Assembly: GCA_035705985.1 (NCBI GenBank)
Contig: DASSVP010000077.1
Location: 1 to 10,352 of the forward strand
Length of the DNA: 10,352 nucleotides
Source of the DNA: JACVRW01 sp035705985
Lineage (GTDB): Bacteria > Actinomycetota > Thermoleophilia > Solirubrobacterales > Thermoleophilaceae
Direction: 5' to 3'
Shown here: positions 1 to 6,187 of the stretch, piece by piece
Position numbering within the stretch: the first letter of the stretch is position 1
Layout of the letters: every line of letters starts with the position of its first letter
Position numbers and translations under genes: made by a program
Notes under the pieces: model-generated
The model's database searches: none
The model's input: only the letters and a program-made list of their open reading frames with translations
What the model was told of the DNA's origin: nothing

Positions 1-17
1 ATCTGTTAGTCATCTGC

Positions 18-35
18 CTTAGGCAATCGCCTAAG
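18..35. promoter_or_regulatory. Perfect inverted repeat, probable TetR operator
   Basis: The arms CTTAGGC (18-24) and GCCTAAG (29-35) are perfect inverted copies separated by AATC. The repeat ends 5 bases before the ATG of the TetR-family gene. Its size and symmetry fit the operators that TetR dimers bind, and its place just ahead of the start codon suggests that the regulator represses its own two-gene operon. The binding protein is inferred, not shown. An overlapping smaller symmetry, TGCCT-T-AGGCA (15-25), shares the left arm. Confidence 0.6.
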
Positions 36-40
36 AGACG

Positions 41-655
41 ATGTCGACCGCCGCCAAGAGCTCCGCCAAGTCGCCCCGCCACGAAACCGCTGAGGCGTTC
101 CTCGACGCGGCCGAGCGGCTGCTCGTCGACGCCGGCCACGAGGGGATCAGCACCCGCCGGCTCGCCGAGGAGGCCGGCGCGAACCAGGGCCTCGTCCACT
201 ACTACTTCGGCTCGATCGACGAGCTCTTCGTGCAGGTGCTGGAGCGCTTCACGGAACGGCTCGTCGCGCGGCAGCGCGAGATGTATGCGGCGGACGTCCC
301 GTTTGTCGAGAAGTGGCAGGCCGCCTGGCGGTTCCAGGAGGAAGACCTGGAGACCGGCTACTCGAAGATCTGGATGGAGCTTCAGGCCCTGTCCTGGAAC
401 CGCGCGGATCTGCGCCCTCGGGTAGAGCGGGTCAACGCCGAGTGGCGCGCCGTCCTCCGCGAGGCGTACACGCGGGCGGCGCGGGAGTATGAGCTCGGGG
501 ACGACTTTCCGGTCGAGGGGCTGGTCGCGCTGACCATGACGTTCGGACAGGGCTTCGCGCTCGAGCGCCTGGAGGGCATCGCCGAGGGGCACGGCGCGCT
601 GCTCGACTGGATCGAGCAATGGCTCCAGTCTCTAGAGAAGAGGAAGACCACATGA
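41..655 (+). CDS. TetR/AcrR-family transcriptional regulator
   Basis: This is a 204-residue one-component repressor of the TetR family, cytoplasmic and expected to bind DNA as a dimer. The N-terminal part (about residues 15-63) is a clear TetR_N domain: a first helix (AEAFLDAAERLLVDAG), then the helix-turn-helix ISTRRLAEEAGANQGLVHYYF followed by the family-typical residues SIDELF. The rest (about 70-200) is the helical ligand-binding and dimerisation domain, which gives no clue to the ligand. The ATG at 41 is the only reasonable start; there is no good Shine-Dalgarno sequence, and the inverted repeat at 18-35 is immediately upstream. Its TGA overlaps the ATG of the hydrolase-glycosyltransferase gene (ATGA at 652-655), so the two are probably co-transcribed and translationally coupled. 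By the usual logic of such pairs it senses a compound that the downstream enzyme makes, modifies or removes; this is inference. Confidence 0.93.
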   Translation: MSTAAKSSAKSPRHETAEAFLDAAERLLVDAGHEGISTRRLAEEAGANQGLVHYYFGSIDELFVQVLERFTERLVARQREMYAADVPFVEKWQAAWRFQEEDLETGYSKIWMELQALSWNRADLRPRVERVNAEWRAVLREAYTRAAREYELGDDFPVEGLVALTMTFGQGFALERLEGIAEGHGALLDWIEQWLQSLEKRKTT

Positions 656-2811
656 CCGTCGCGGCGACAGCCTCCGAGCAGCGCCCGCAGGACGGGAGCC
701 GCGCGCGGCTCCCGGACGAAGAGGGGTACATCGAGCGCGACGGCGTGCGCGTCTTCTGGGAGTCGTTCGGGGCCGGCGAGCAGACGGTCCTCTTCCTCCC
801 GACGTGGACGCTCGTGCATTCGCGCATCTGGAAGGCCCAGATCGCGTACTTCGCGCGCCATTTCCGCGTGATCTGCTTCGACCCGCGCGGCAACGGCCGG
901 TCGGACCGGCCGCGTGAGCCGTCGGGATACGACGAGAGCGAGTTCGCGCAGGACGCGCTCGACGTGATGGACGCCTGCGGCGTGGACCGCGCGGTCGTCG
1001 TCACGCTGTCGAGCGGAGCGCAGCGCGGCATGCTTCTCGCCGCGGAGCACGCCGAGCGAGTCGCCGGGATGGTCTTCATCGGGCCCTTCGCAATGGTGGG
1101 TCGATTCGGGACCTTGCGGATGCGTGCCCGCTCGATGGCCGTCGCGATGAAGGGCCCGCTGACGACACGCGGGTGGGGCAAGTACAGCCCCGCGTACTGG
1201 GCCGATGGAGGCTACGGGGACTTCGTCCAGTGGTGGGCGGAGAGGATGCTGCCCGAGCCGCGCTCGACGAAGCAGATCGAGGACGCCGTCACCTGGTCCC
1301 ACGAGACCGACGGCGAGACGCTCGCCCTTACCGTGAAGGCCAATCTGGCGGCGCCGCCCACGCGCCGCGATCAGGTGGCGCTGGCGGAGCGGGTGAAGTG
1401 CCCGGTTCTCGTGATCCACGGGACCAGGGACAAGATCACCCCGTACATCGACGGCAAGACGCTCGCGAAGATCACCGGCGGACGGCTCGAGACGGTCCAT
1501 GGCGCCGGCCACCTGCCGCACGCGCGCAAGCCCGTGCAGGTGAATCTCGCCCTGCGTGAGTTCATCGAGGGCACGCCGCGCCGCGACCCGACCGTCCACC
1601 GGTCGGATGGCCGCAAGCGCGCGCTGTACGTCTCGTCCCCGATCGGGCTCGGCCACGCGCAACGCGACGTGGCGATCGCGCGCGAGCTGCGCAATCTCGT
1701 GGATGGGCTCGAGGTCGACTGGCTCGCCCAGGACCCCGTGACCCGCGTGCTGGAGGCGGAGGGCGAGCGAATCCATCCCGGCAGCGAGCACCTCGCGAAC
1801 GAGTCTCGCCACATGGAGTCCGAGTCAGCCGAGCACGACCTCCACTGCTTCCAGGCGTGGCGGCGGATGGACGAGATCCTCATCAACAACTTCATGGTCT
1901 TCCACGACGTCGCGCGCGAGGAGCGCTACGACCTCTGGATCGGGGACGAGGCGTGGGAGCTCGACTACTACCTCCACGAGAACCCGGGCGAGAAGCGCGC
2001 GCGCTACGCGTGGCTCACGGACTTCGTCGGCTGGCTGCCGATGCCCGACGGCGGCGACCACGAGGCGTACCTGACGGCCGACTACAACGCCGAGATGGTG
2101 GAGCACATCGACGCGCACCCCACGCTGCGCGACAGGGCGATCTTCGTAGGCAATCCCGACGACATCGTCGACGAGCGGCTCGGCCCGCAGCTCCCCATGA
2201 TCCGCGACTGGACGGAGCGGAACTTCGACTTCGCCGGATACGTCACGGGCTTCGACCCCCGCAGCCTGGGCCACCGCGACGAGCTCCGCGCCGACCTCGG
2301 CTACCGGCCGGACGAGAAGGTCTGCATCGTCAGCGTGGGCGGCTCGGGCGTGGGTGCCGACCTGCTGTGCCGCGTGATCGCCTCGTTCGAGGGCGCGAAA
2401 CGGCAGGTGCCGGAGCTGCGGATGATCGTCGTGGCGGGCCCGCGGATCGATCCCGACTCGCTGCCGCAGCCGGACGGGCTCGAGGTCGTCGCCTACGTGC
2501 ACAACCTGTACCGCCACCTCGCGGCATGCGACCTCGCCGTCGTGCAGGGAGGCCTCACCACGGCGATGGAGCTGACCGCCGGCAGGCGCCCCTTCCTGTA
2601 CTTCCCGCTGCGCCACCACTTCGAGCAGAACATGCACGTCGCTCACCGCCTCGACCGATACGGCGCGGGCAGGCGCATGGACTTCGACACGGCGGACCCC
2701 GACGCGATCGCCGGGGCGATCGCCGAAGAGATCGGGCGCCCGGTGGACTACCGCGAGGTCGAGACGGACGGCGCGCGCCGCGCGGCGGAGAAGCTCGCCG
2801 AGCTGCTCTAG
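652..2811 (+). CDS. Alpha/beta-hydrolase fused to a GT-B glycosyltransferase
   Basis: A 719-residue two-domain protein with no signal peptide, so probably cytoplasmic. Residues about 25-305 are an alpha/beta hydrolase: the strand/turn motif FDPRGNGRSDRP (76-87), a nucleophile elbow TLSSG (118-122) with Ser120, an acid in GTRDKITP (Asp260) and the histidine in GAGHLPH (His287). The elbow carries Thr where GxSxG normally begins with Gly. Residues about 322-719 resemble GT1/GT28 glycosyltransferases: SSPIGLGHAQRD (328-339) opens the acceptor half, IVSVGGSG (559-566) opens the donor half, and AACDLAVVQGGLTTAMEL (624-641) with FPLRHHFEQN (651-660) is the nucleotide-sugar-binding signature. I chose the ATG at 652 because AGAGG (639-643) is a well-spaced ribosome-binding site and it overlaps the TetR stop; an in-frame ATG at 619 would add 11 residues lying inside the TetR gene. 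The pairing suggests that a small molecule is glycosylated and a sugar- or acyl-ester is hydrolysed, but the substrate is unknown. Domain calls are firm; the joint function is not. Confidence 0.88.
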   Translation: MTVAATASEQRPQDGSRARLPDEEGYIERDGVRVFWESFGAGEQTVLFLPTWTLVHSRIWKAQIAYFARHFRVICFDPRGNGRSDRPREPSGYDESEFAQDALDVMDACGVDRAVVVTLSSGAQRGMLLAAEHAERVAGMVFIGPFAMVGRFGTLRMRARSMAVAMKGPLTTRGWGKYSPAYWADGGYGDFVQWWAERMLPEPRSTKQIEDAVTWSHETDGETLALTVKANLAAPPTRRDQVALAERVKCPVLVIHGTRDKITPYIDGKTLAKITGGRLETVHGAGHLPHARKPVQVNLALREFIEGTPRRDPTVHRSDGRKRALYVSSPIGLGHAQRDVAIARELRNLVDGLEVDWLAQDPVTRVLEAEGERIHPGSEHLANESRHMESESAEHDLHCFQAWRRMDEILINNFMVFHDVAREERYDLWIGDEAWELDYYLHENPGEKRARYAWLTDFVGWLPMPDGGDHEAYLTADYNAEMVEHIDAHPTLRDRAIFVGNPDDIVDERLGPQLPMIRDWTERNFDFAGYVTGFDPRSLGHRDELRADLGYRPDEKVCIVSVGGSGVGADLLCRVIASFEGAKRQVPELRMIVVAGPRIDPDSLPQPDGLEVVAYVHNLYRHLAACDLAVVQGGLTTAMELTAGRRPFLYFPLRHHFEQNMHVAHRLDRYGAGRRMDFDTADPDAIAGAIAEEIGRPVDYREVETDGARRAAEKLAELL

Positions 2812-2976
2812 CCGATAAACGTCCAGTTAAGCCGCGTTTCGTGTAACCCGATCAGGATCGGCTCGATCACGGCCGGCGGTGGCGCCATCGACGATCTCTC
2901 CGCCCTCTCGCTCTGGGGCGACGCTCGCGGCATCGAGTGCTTCGGCGAGGGCGCCCCGTGCCACGCGGCCTGGCAC
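2812..2976. other. Convergent intergenic region without a confident gene
   Basis: These 165 bases separate the hydrolase-glycosyltransferase gene (+) from the LtrA-family gene (-). Three small symmetries are visible: AAACG/CGTTT (2817-2821 and 2835-2839), CCGATC-AG-GATCGG (2848-2861) and GTGCCA/TGGCAC (2958-2976). None has a T-run, so none is a classic terminator. From about 2851 the + strand frame in register with the upstream gene stays open with about 39 of 42 third positions G or C, as in coding DNA, yet has no start codon. No product was recognised on either strand. Confidence 0.6.
2958..2976 (-). terminator. Possible hairpin terminator after the LtrA-family gene
   Basis: GTGCCA (2958-2963) and TGGCAC (2971-2976) form a perfect 6-bp stem with a 7-base loop. 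Read on the - strand it begins at the base right after the TAG of the LtrA-family gene. No T-run follows, and the stem is short, so it is at most a weak or Rho-assisted terminator. Confidence 0.3.
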
Positions 2977-4119
2977 CTAGCCGCCGGCGTGCTCGCCGCG
3001 AATACGGCTCCGGGCCTCGGCGTACATGATCGTCTCCCATGCGATCACGGCCGAGACCACCAGGGCCGCGGCGCCGAGCGCGACTCCCGCGTCGACCTCG
3101 GTCGCCAGCGGGATGAGCGCGAGGCAGACGAGCACGGCCACCGAGCGGGGGCGGTTGATCGAGCCGACGTTGCGGATGCGGAAGCCGACGTGGCCGGCGT
3201 AGTAGAGGGCAATGCCGCCGAAGAGAGCGACGGCGGGGATCGTCTTCAGCGGTTCGTCGACGTGCTCGATCGTCTTCTTCACCGCCAGCGCGATGAGCAC
3301 GATGCCCGCGATCATCGGTAGGTGCAGGTAGCTGTACGAGTCGCGGGCGATCAGCGCGCGCTCGTGGCCCTCGGCACGGCGAAAGCGGCTCTCGGCGACG
3401 AGCGCGACGACGTCGAAGTAGGCCCACCACAGCCCGCAGGCCACCACGAGCCCGAGCAGCGCGGCGAGGACGACCCCCGCGTCCACCTCGCCCTGGAGCC
3501 CCGCGGCGATCGCGACGATCGACTCGCCGAGGGCGATGATCACGATCAGCGAGAACCGCTCCGCGAAGTGCCCCGGCGACACGCGGAAGCCGCGCACGCC
3601 GAATACGAACGGCCCCGCGAAGTCCATTGCGAGCGCCAGCAGCCACAGCGCGGTCTGCGCCGGCCCCTCGAGTAACGCGCCGACGATCAGGAGCGCCGGC
3701 GCGGGCAGAGCGGTCCGAGCGAGGCGCCGGATCGCCTCGCCGGCGTCGACGTCTTCGTTGGCCTCGGCGAAGATGAAGATGTGCAGCCAGCGCGCGATCG
3801 CGTATGCGACCGCGAAGACGAGCGCGTCCTCGTCGAACGCGTGCGGCACGGCGAGCGCCGCGACCAGGAAGGCCGCCATCGACCCGAACACGAGCAACCG
3901 CTCGCGGTCCTCCTCTGTGGCGATGTAGTTCGTCAGCCACGCGTACGCGCCCCAGGCCCACCAGAGCAGCGCGAGTAGGAGCATCCCTTGGCCGAGGCCC
4001 TCCCAGGTGGGGCTGTCCGACATCAGCTTCGTGACCTGCGTGAGCGCGAAGACGAAGACGAGGTCGAAGAAGAGCTCGAGCGGGGCTACGCGTTTCTCGG
4101 CTGCGGACGAACGTTCCAT
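2977..4119 (-). CDS. Low temperature requirement protein A (LtrA) family membrane protein
   Basis: A 380-residue integral membrane protein. Family hallmarks are plain: the N-terminal segment VAPLELFFDLVFVFALTQV (11-29), the central HFAERFSLIVIIALGESIVA (184-203), and YLHLPMIAGIVLIALAVKK (264-282). Many hydrophobic stretches run along its length (for example about 45-65, 77-92, 100-117, 139-165, 190-208, 214-240, 295-312, 326-340, 345-362), consistent with about ten membrane helices and a short charged C-terminal tail. LtrA was named from a Listeria mutant that fails to grow at low temperature; the biochemical role is unsettled, so no activity is claimed here. The ATG at 4119 puts the family motif at its usual place near the N-terminus; no Shine-Dalgarno sequence precedes it. 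The gene is transcribed away from the molybdate operon and toward the hydrolase-glycosyltransferase gene, and shows no functional tie to either. Confidence 0.93.
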   Translation of the reverse strand: MERSSAAEKRVAPLELFFDLVFVFALTQVTKLMSDSPTWEGLGQGMLLLALLWWAWGAYAWLTNYIATEEDRERLLVFGSMAAFLVAALAVPHAFDEDALVFAVAYAIARWLHIFIFAEANEDVDAGEAIRRLARTALPAPALLIVGALLEGPAQTALWLLALAMDFAGPFVFGVRGFRVSPGHFAERFSLIVIIALGESIVAIAAGLQGEVDAGVVLAALLGLVVACGLWWAYFDVVALVAESRFRRAEGHERALIARDSYSYLHLPMIAGIVLIALAVKKTIEHVDEPLKTIPAVALFGGIALYYAGHVGFRIRNVGSINRPRSVAVLVCLALIPLATEVDAGVALGAAALVVSAVIAWETIMYAEARSRIRGEHAGG

Positions 4120-4263
4120 AAGAAGAGGGCTCTCTGGCCTGGTCGAAACAGGCTAGATGCGGGCGGCGACGCGCAGCTTGGCGGCAGTGGTCGCGCCGGT
4201 GCTGCGTCGCCACCGCCGCCGCTGATCACGGCCCGGGCCGACTGCCTATGCAATGCTTAGGCA
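4120..4263. promoter_or_regulatory. Divergent promoter region between LtrA gene and molybdate operon
   Basis: This 144-base gap must hold the promoters of two divergent transcripts. Near the LtrA side lies the inverted repeat GCCTG (4137-4141) / CAGGC (4149-4153), 17 bases from that gene's start; near the other end is the palindrome at 4243-4263. I could not place convincing -35/-10 boxes for either direction. Confidence 0.5.
4243..4263. promoter_or_regulatory. Palindrome touching the start codon of the HTH-TOBE gene, probable operator
   Basis: A 21-base imperfect palindrome: arms TGCCTA (4243-4248) and TAGGCA (4258-4263) and an inner GCA/TGC (4250-4252, 4254-4256), with one mismatched pair (4249/4257) and a central A at 4253. 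It ends directly at the ATG at 4264. It leaves no room for a normal ribosome-binding site, which suggests a leaderless or very short leader and repression by a dimer sitting on the start of transcription. The most likely ligand is the HTH-TOBE protein itself, by autoregulation; this is inference. Confidence 0.55.
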
Positions 4264-4659
4264 ATGGCGAGACACGATGAAGGACTTCCGCTGGGCGACG
4301 CTGCGCGCGCGATCGGCGTCAGCGTCGACACGCTGAGGCGCTGGGAGCGCGCGGGACGGCTGCGCACAAGTCGCGACAGCGCGAACCGCAGGCGCGTCTC
4401 GCGGCGCGAAGTGGAGCGCCTCACCAGGCGACCCGAGCGGCACCGGGCGGGCGACGGCCTGTCGGCGCGCAACCGCTTCTCCGGCCTCGTCACCTCGGTG
4501 GAGAGCGATGGCGTCATGGCGCTCGTCGAGATCGAGGCCGGCCCGCACCGGATCACCGCGGCGATCACGCGCGACTCGGTGGAGGAGCTGGGCCTGGCGC
4601 CCGGCGTGCCCGCCACGGCCGCCGTCAAGGCCACGTCCGTGATGGTGGAGCGCGGGTGA
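4264..4659 (+). CDS. HTH-TOBE (Mop-domain) molybdate-responsive regulator
   Basis: A 131-residue cytoplasmic protein with two modules. Residues about 7-55 are a MerR/excisionase-type winged helix (LGDAARAIGVSVDTLRRWER, then AGRLRTSRDSANRRRVSRREVERL read as separate segments of the fold). Residues about 68-129 are a single TOBE/Mop domain starting ARNRFSGLVTSV and ending VKATSVMVE, the fold that binds molybdate or tungstate oxyanions in ModE, ModC and Mop proteins. It is the first gene of the modABC operon, and its TGA overlaps the modA GTG. The expected role is to sense cytoplasmic molybdate and repress the transporter when the metal is plentiful, analogous to ModE but with a different DNA-binding domain. 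The start at 4264 is supported by the domain beginning soon after it and by the palindrome ending there. A molybdate-storage or pterin-binding role is less likely because of the HTH. Confidence 0.9.
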   Translation: MARHDEGLPLGDAARAIGVSVDTLRRWERAGRLRTSRDSANRRRVSRREVERLTRRPERHRAGDGLSARNRFSGLVTSVESDGVMALVEIEAGPHRITAAITRDSVEELGLAPGVPATAAVKATSVMVERG

Positions 4660-5393
4660 GGCGGGTCCTCGTTGTGGGCCTGTGCGCACTGGCGGGGTGC
4701 GGCGGCGGCAATGACGAGGAACCGCGGCTCGTGGTTTCCGCGGGGTCGTCGATGAGCGAGGCGCTGACGGCGTGCGGCCGCGACTTCGAAGGCGCGACCG
4801 TTCGCCTGTCCTTCGGGGGCTCGGACGAGCTCGCCGCTCAGATCCGCCAGGGCGTGAAGCCGGACGTGCTCGCCTCGGCGAACACGTCGATTCCGAACGA
4901 GCTCCACGACGTTGGCCTGCTCTCGAAGCCCGTCGAGTTCGCCACGAACAGGCTGGTGATCGCCGTGCCCGCCGGCTCTGACGTCCGCGAGCCGGCCGAT
5001 CTTCGTCGCGAGGGGATGACGCTGGTCATCGGCTCGGAATCCGTGCCGGTCGGCGCGTACACGCGCGAGGTGCTCGACCGGCTCCCGGGCAGCGAGGGTC
5101 AGGCGATCCTCGGAAACGTGCGGTCCGAGGAGCCGGACGTGAAGGGCATCGTCGGCAAGCTGATCCAGGGCGCGGCCGACGCCGGCTTCGTCTACGTGAC
5201 CGACGTGACGGCCGCGGGCGACGCGCTCGAGGCAATCCCGCTGCCTTCTGTCACACAGCCCGACGTGACCTACGCGGCGGGCGTGGTGCGCGGCGCGGAG
5301 CAGCCCGCGCTGGCGCGCGAGTTCGTGGCCGGCCTGCGCGACGGCGGCTGCGCGGACGCGCTGAGCGAAGCCGGCTTCGGCGGGGCTCCATGA
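4656..5393 (+). CDS. modA: Molybdate ABC transporter substrate-binding lipoprotein ModA
   Basis: A 245-residue periplasmic-type binding protein, anchored outside the membrane as a lipoprotein. The signal peptide is very short: MRRVLVVGLCALAGC, with the lipobox LAGC and the lipidated Cys15. The mature part matches ModA: AGSSMSEAL (29-37) and FGGSDELAAQI (53-63) supply the serines that hold the oxyanion, KPDVLAS (68-74) follows, ESVPVGAYTREVL (128-140) supplies a further ligand loop, and DAGFVYVTDV (175-184) carries the conserved Tyr180. It delivers molybdate (or tungstate) to ModB. The GTG start at 4656 overlaps the TGA of the regulator gene and is preceded by GGTGGAG (4644-4650), a good ribosome-binding site. 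The 3' end overlaps modB by ATGA. Specificity for molybdate rather than another oxyanion rests on the operon context as well as on the sequence. Confidence 0.95.
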   Translation: MRRVLVVGLCALAGCGGGNDEEPRLVVSAGSSMSEALTACGRDFEGATVRLSFGGSDELAAQIRQGVKPDVLASANTSIPNELHDVGLLSKPVEFATNRLVIAVPAGSDVREPADLRREGMTLVIGSESVPVGAYTREVLDRLPGSEGQAILGNVRSEEPDVKGIVGKLIQGAADAGFVYVTDVTAAGDALEAIPLPSVTQPDVTYAAGVVRGAEQPALAREFVAGLRDGGCADALSEAGFGGAP

Positions 5394-6187
5394 GAGGTTG
5401 GTTCCCGCTCCTCTTGACGGTGGCGCTGGCGCTCGCCCTCGTCTTCCTCACCCTTCCGGTCATCGCGATCTTCGTGGACTCCAGCCCGGCCGAGCTGGTC
5501 GAGAGCCTGGGCGAGCCGGGCGCGCTCGACGCGCTCTGGCTCAGCCTTCGCGTCACGGCCGTGTCGCTCGGGGTGATCCTGCTCGTCGGCACGCCCGCGG
5601 CCTACCTGCTCGCGACCCGATCGTTCCGCGGGAAGGCGCTCCTCGTCACGCTCGTGGAGCTGCCGCTCGTGCTTCCACCGGCCGTGGCGGGGATCGCGCT
5701 GCTCGCCGCCGTGGGGCCGTCGGGCATTCTCGGCGGCGCGATCGACGCCACCGGCATCGAGCTCGCGCTCCAGACCGCGGGCGTCGTCGTGGCTCTCACG
5801 TTCGTGGCCTCGCCGTTCTACATCCGCCAGGCGATGGCGGCGTTCGCGTCGGTGGACCGTACCCTCCTCGACGCCTCGCGCACGCTCGGCGCCTCGGAGG
5901 CGCGTGGCTTCCTTCGCGTGATGATCCCCGCGGCGCTGCCCGGCCTCGCCGCCGGCACGGCGCTCGCGCTCGGCCGCGCGCTCGGCGAGTTCGGCGCCAC
6001 GCTGATGTTCGCGGGGTCGTTTCAGGGGATCACCCAGACCGTCCCGCTCGCGATCTACGACCGCTTCTCGACGGACTTCGAGTCGGCGCTCGCGCTCTCC
6101 GCGGTGCTGGTTGCGGTCTCGGCGGGGATCCTGCTGTCGGTGAAGCTCGTGCAGGGCGGCGAGGCGCTCGGCATTGCTGCGCGTTGA
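5390..6187 (+). CDS. modB: Molybdate ABC transporter permease ModB
   Basis: A 265-residue inner-membrane permease that forms the translocation pore as a homodimer. Hydrophobic segments lie at about residues 6-28, 55-75, 84-107, 124-144, 183-205 and 235-255. The cytoplasmic EAA-type loop that docks on the ATPase is clear at 161-184, with core DASRTLGASEARGF and then MIPAALP. The sequence ELPLVLPPAVAG (90-101) and ALGRALGEFGATLMFAGS (193-210) are characteristic of ModB/CysT-type permeases. The ATG at 5390 overlaps the modA stop and has GGCGGGG just upstream. The 3' end overlaps modC by 14 bases, so modA, modB and modC should be made together. Confidence 0.95.
   Translation: MRGWFPLLLTVALALALVFLTLPVIAIFVDSSPAELVESLGEPGALDALWLSLRVTAVSLGVILLVGTPAAYLLATRSFRGKALLVTLVELPLVLPPAVAGIALLAAVGPSGILGGAIDATGIELALQTAGVVVALTFVASPFYIRQAMAAFASVDRTLLDASRTLGASEARGFLRVMIPAALPGLAAGTALALGRALGEFGATLMFAGSFQGITQTVPLAIYDRFSTDFESALALSAVLVAVSAGILLSVKLVQGGEALGIAAR

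Noticed and set aside
619..651. Earlier in-frame ATG at 619 for the hydrolase-glycosyltransferase
   Set aside because: It would add 11 residues encoded inside the TetR gene with no ribosome-binding site; the ATG at 652 has AGAGG at good spacing and a typical ATGA overlap.
382..1812. Open frame of 476 codons on the - strand opposite the TetR and hydrolase genes
   Set aside because: Arg/Ala/His-rich shadow spanning the ends of two genes with recognisable products; no motif seen.
1857..2846. Open frame of 329 codons on the + strand inside the glycosyltransferase domain
   Set aside because: Out-of-frame, Arg/Ala-rich, no motif; the glycosyltransferase signatures are in the other frame.
2949..2956. 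Palindrome GGGCGCCC
   Set aside because: An 8-base self-complementary GC string without a loop is expected by chance in DNA of this composition.
2827..2976. A 49-codon GTG frame on the - strand starting right after the LtrA stop
   Set aside because: It is only the continuation of the LtrA frame past its stop; third positions are not G/C-biased and the peptide shows no recognisable feature.
2867..4213. Open frame of 448 codons on the - strand overlapping the LtrA-family gene
   Set aside because: It is another frame of the same strand; the LtrA frame carries the family motifs, while this one is an arginine-rich artefact.
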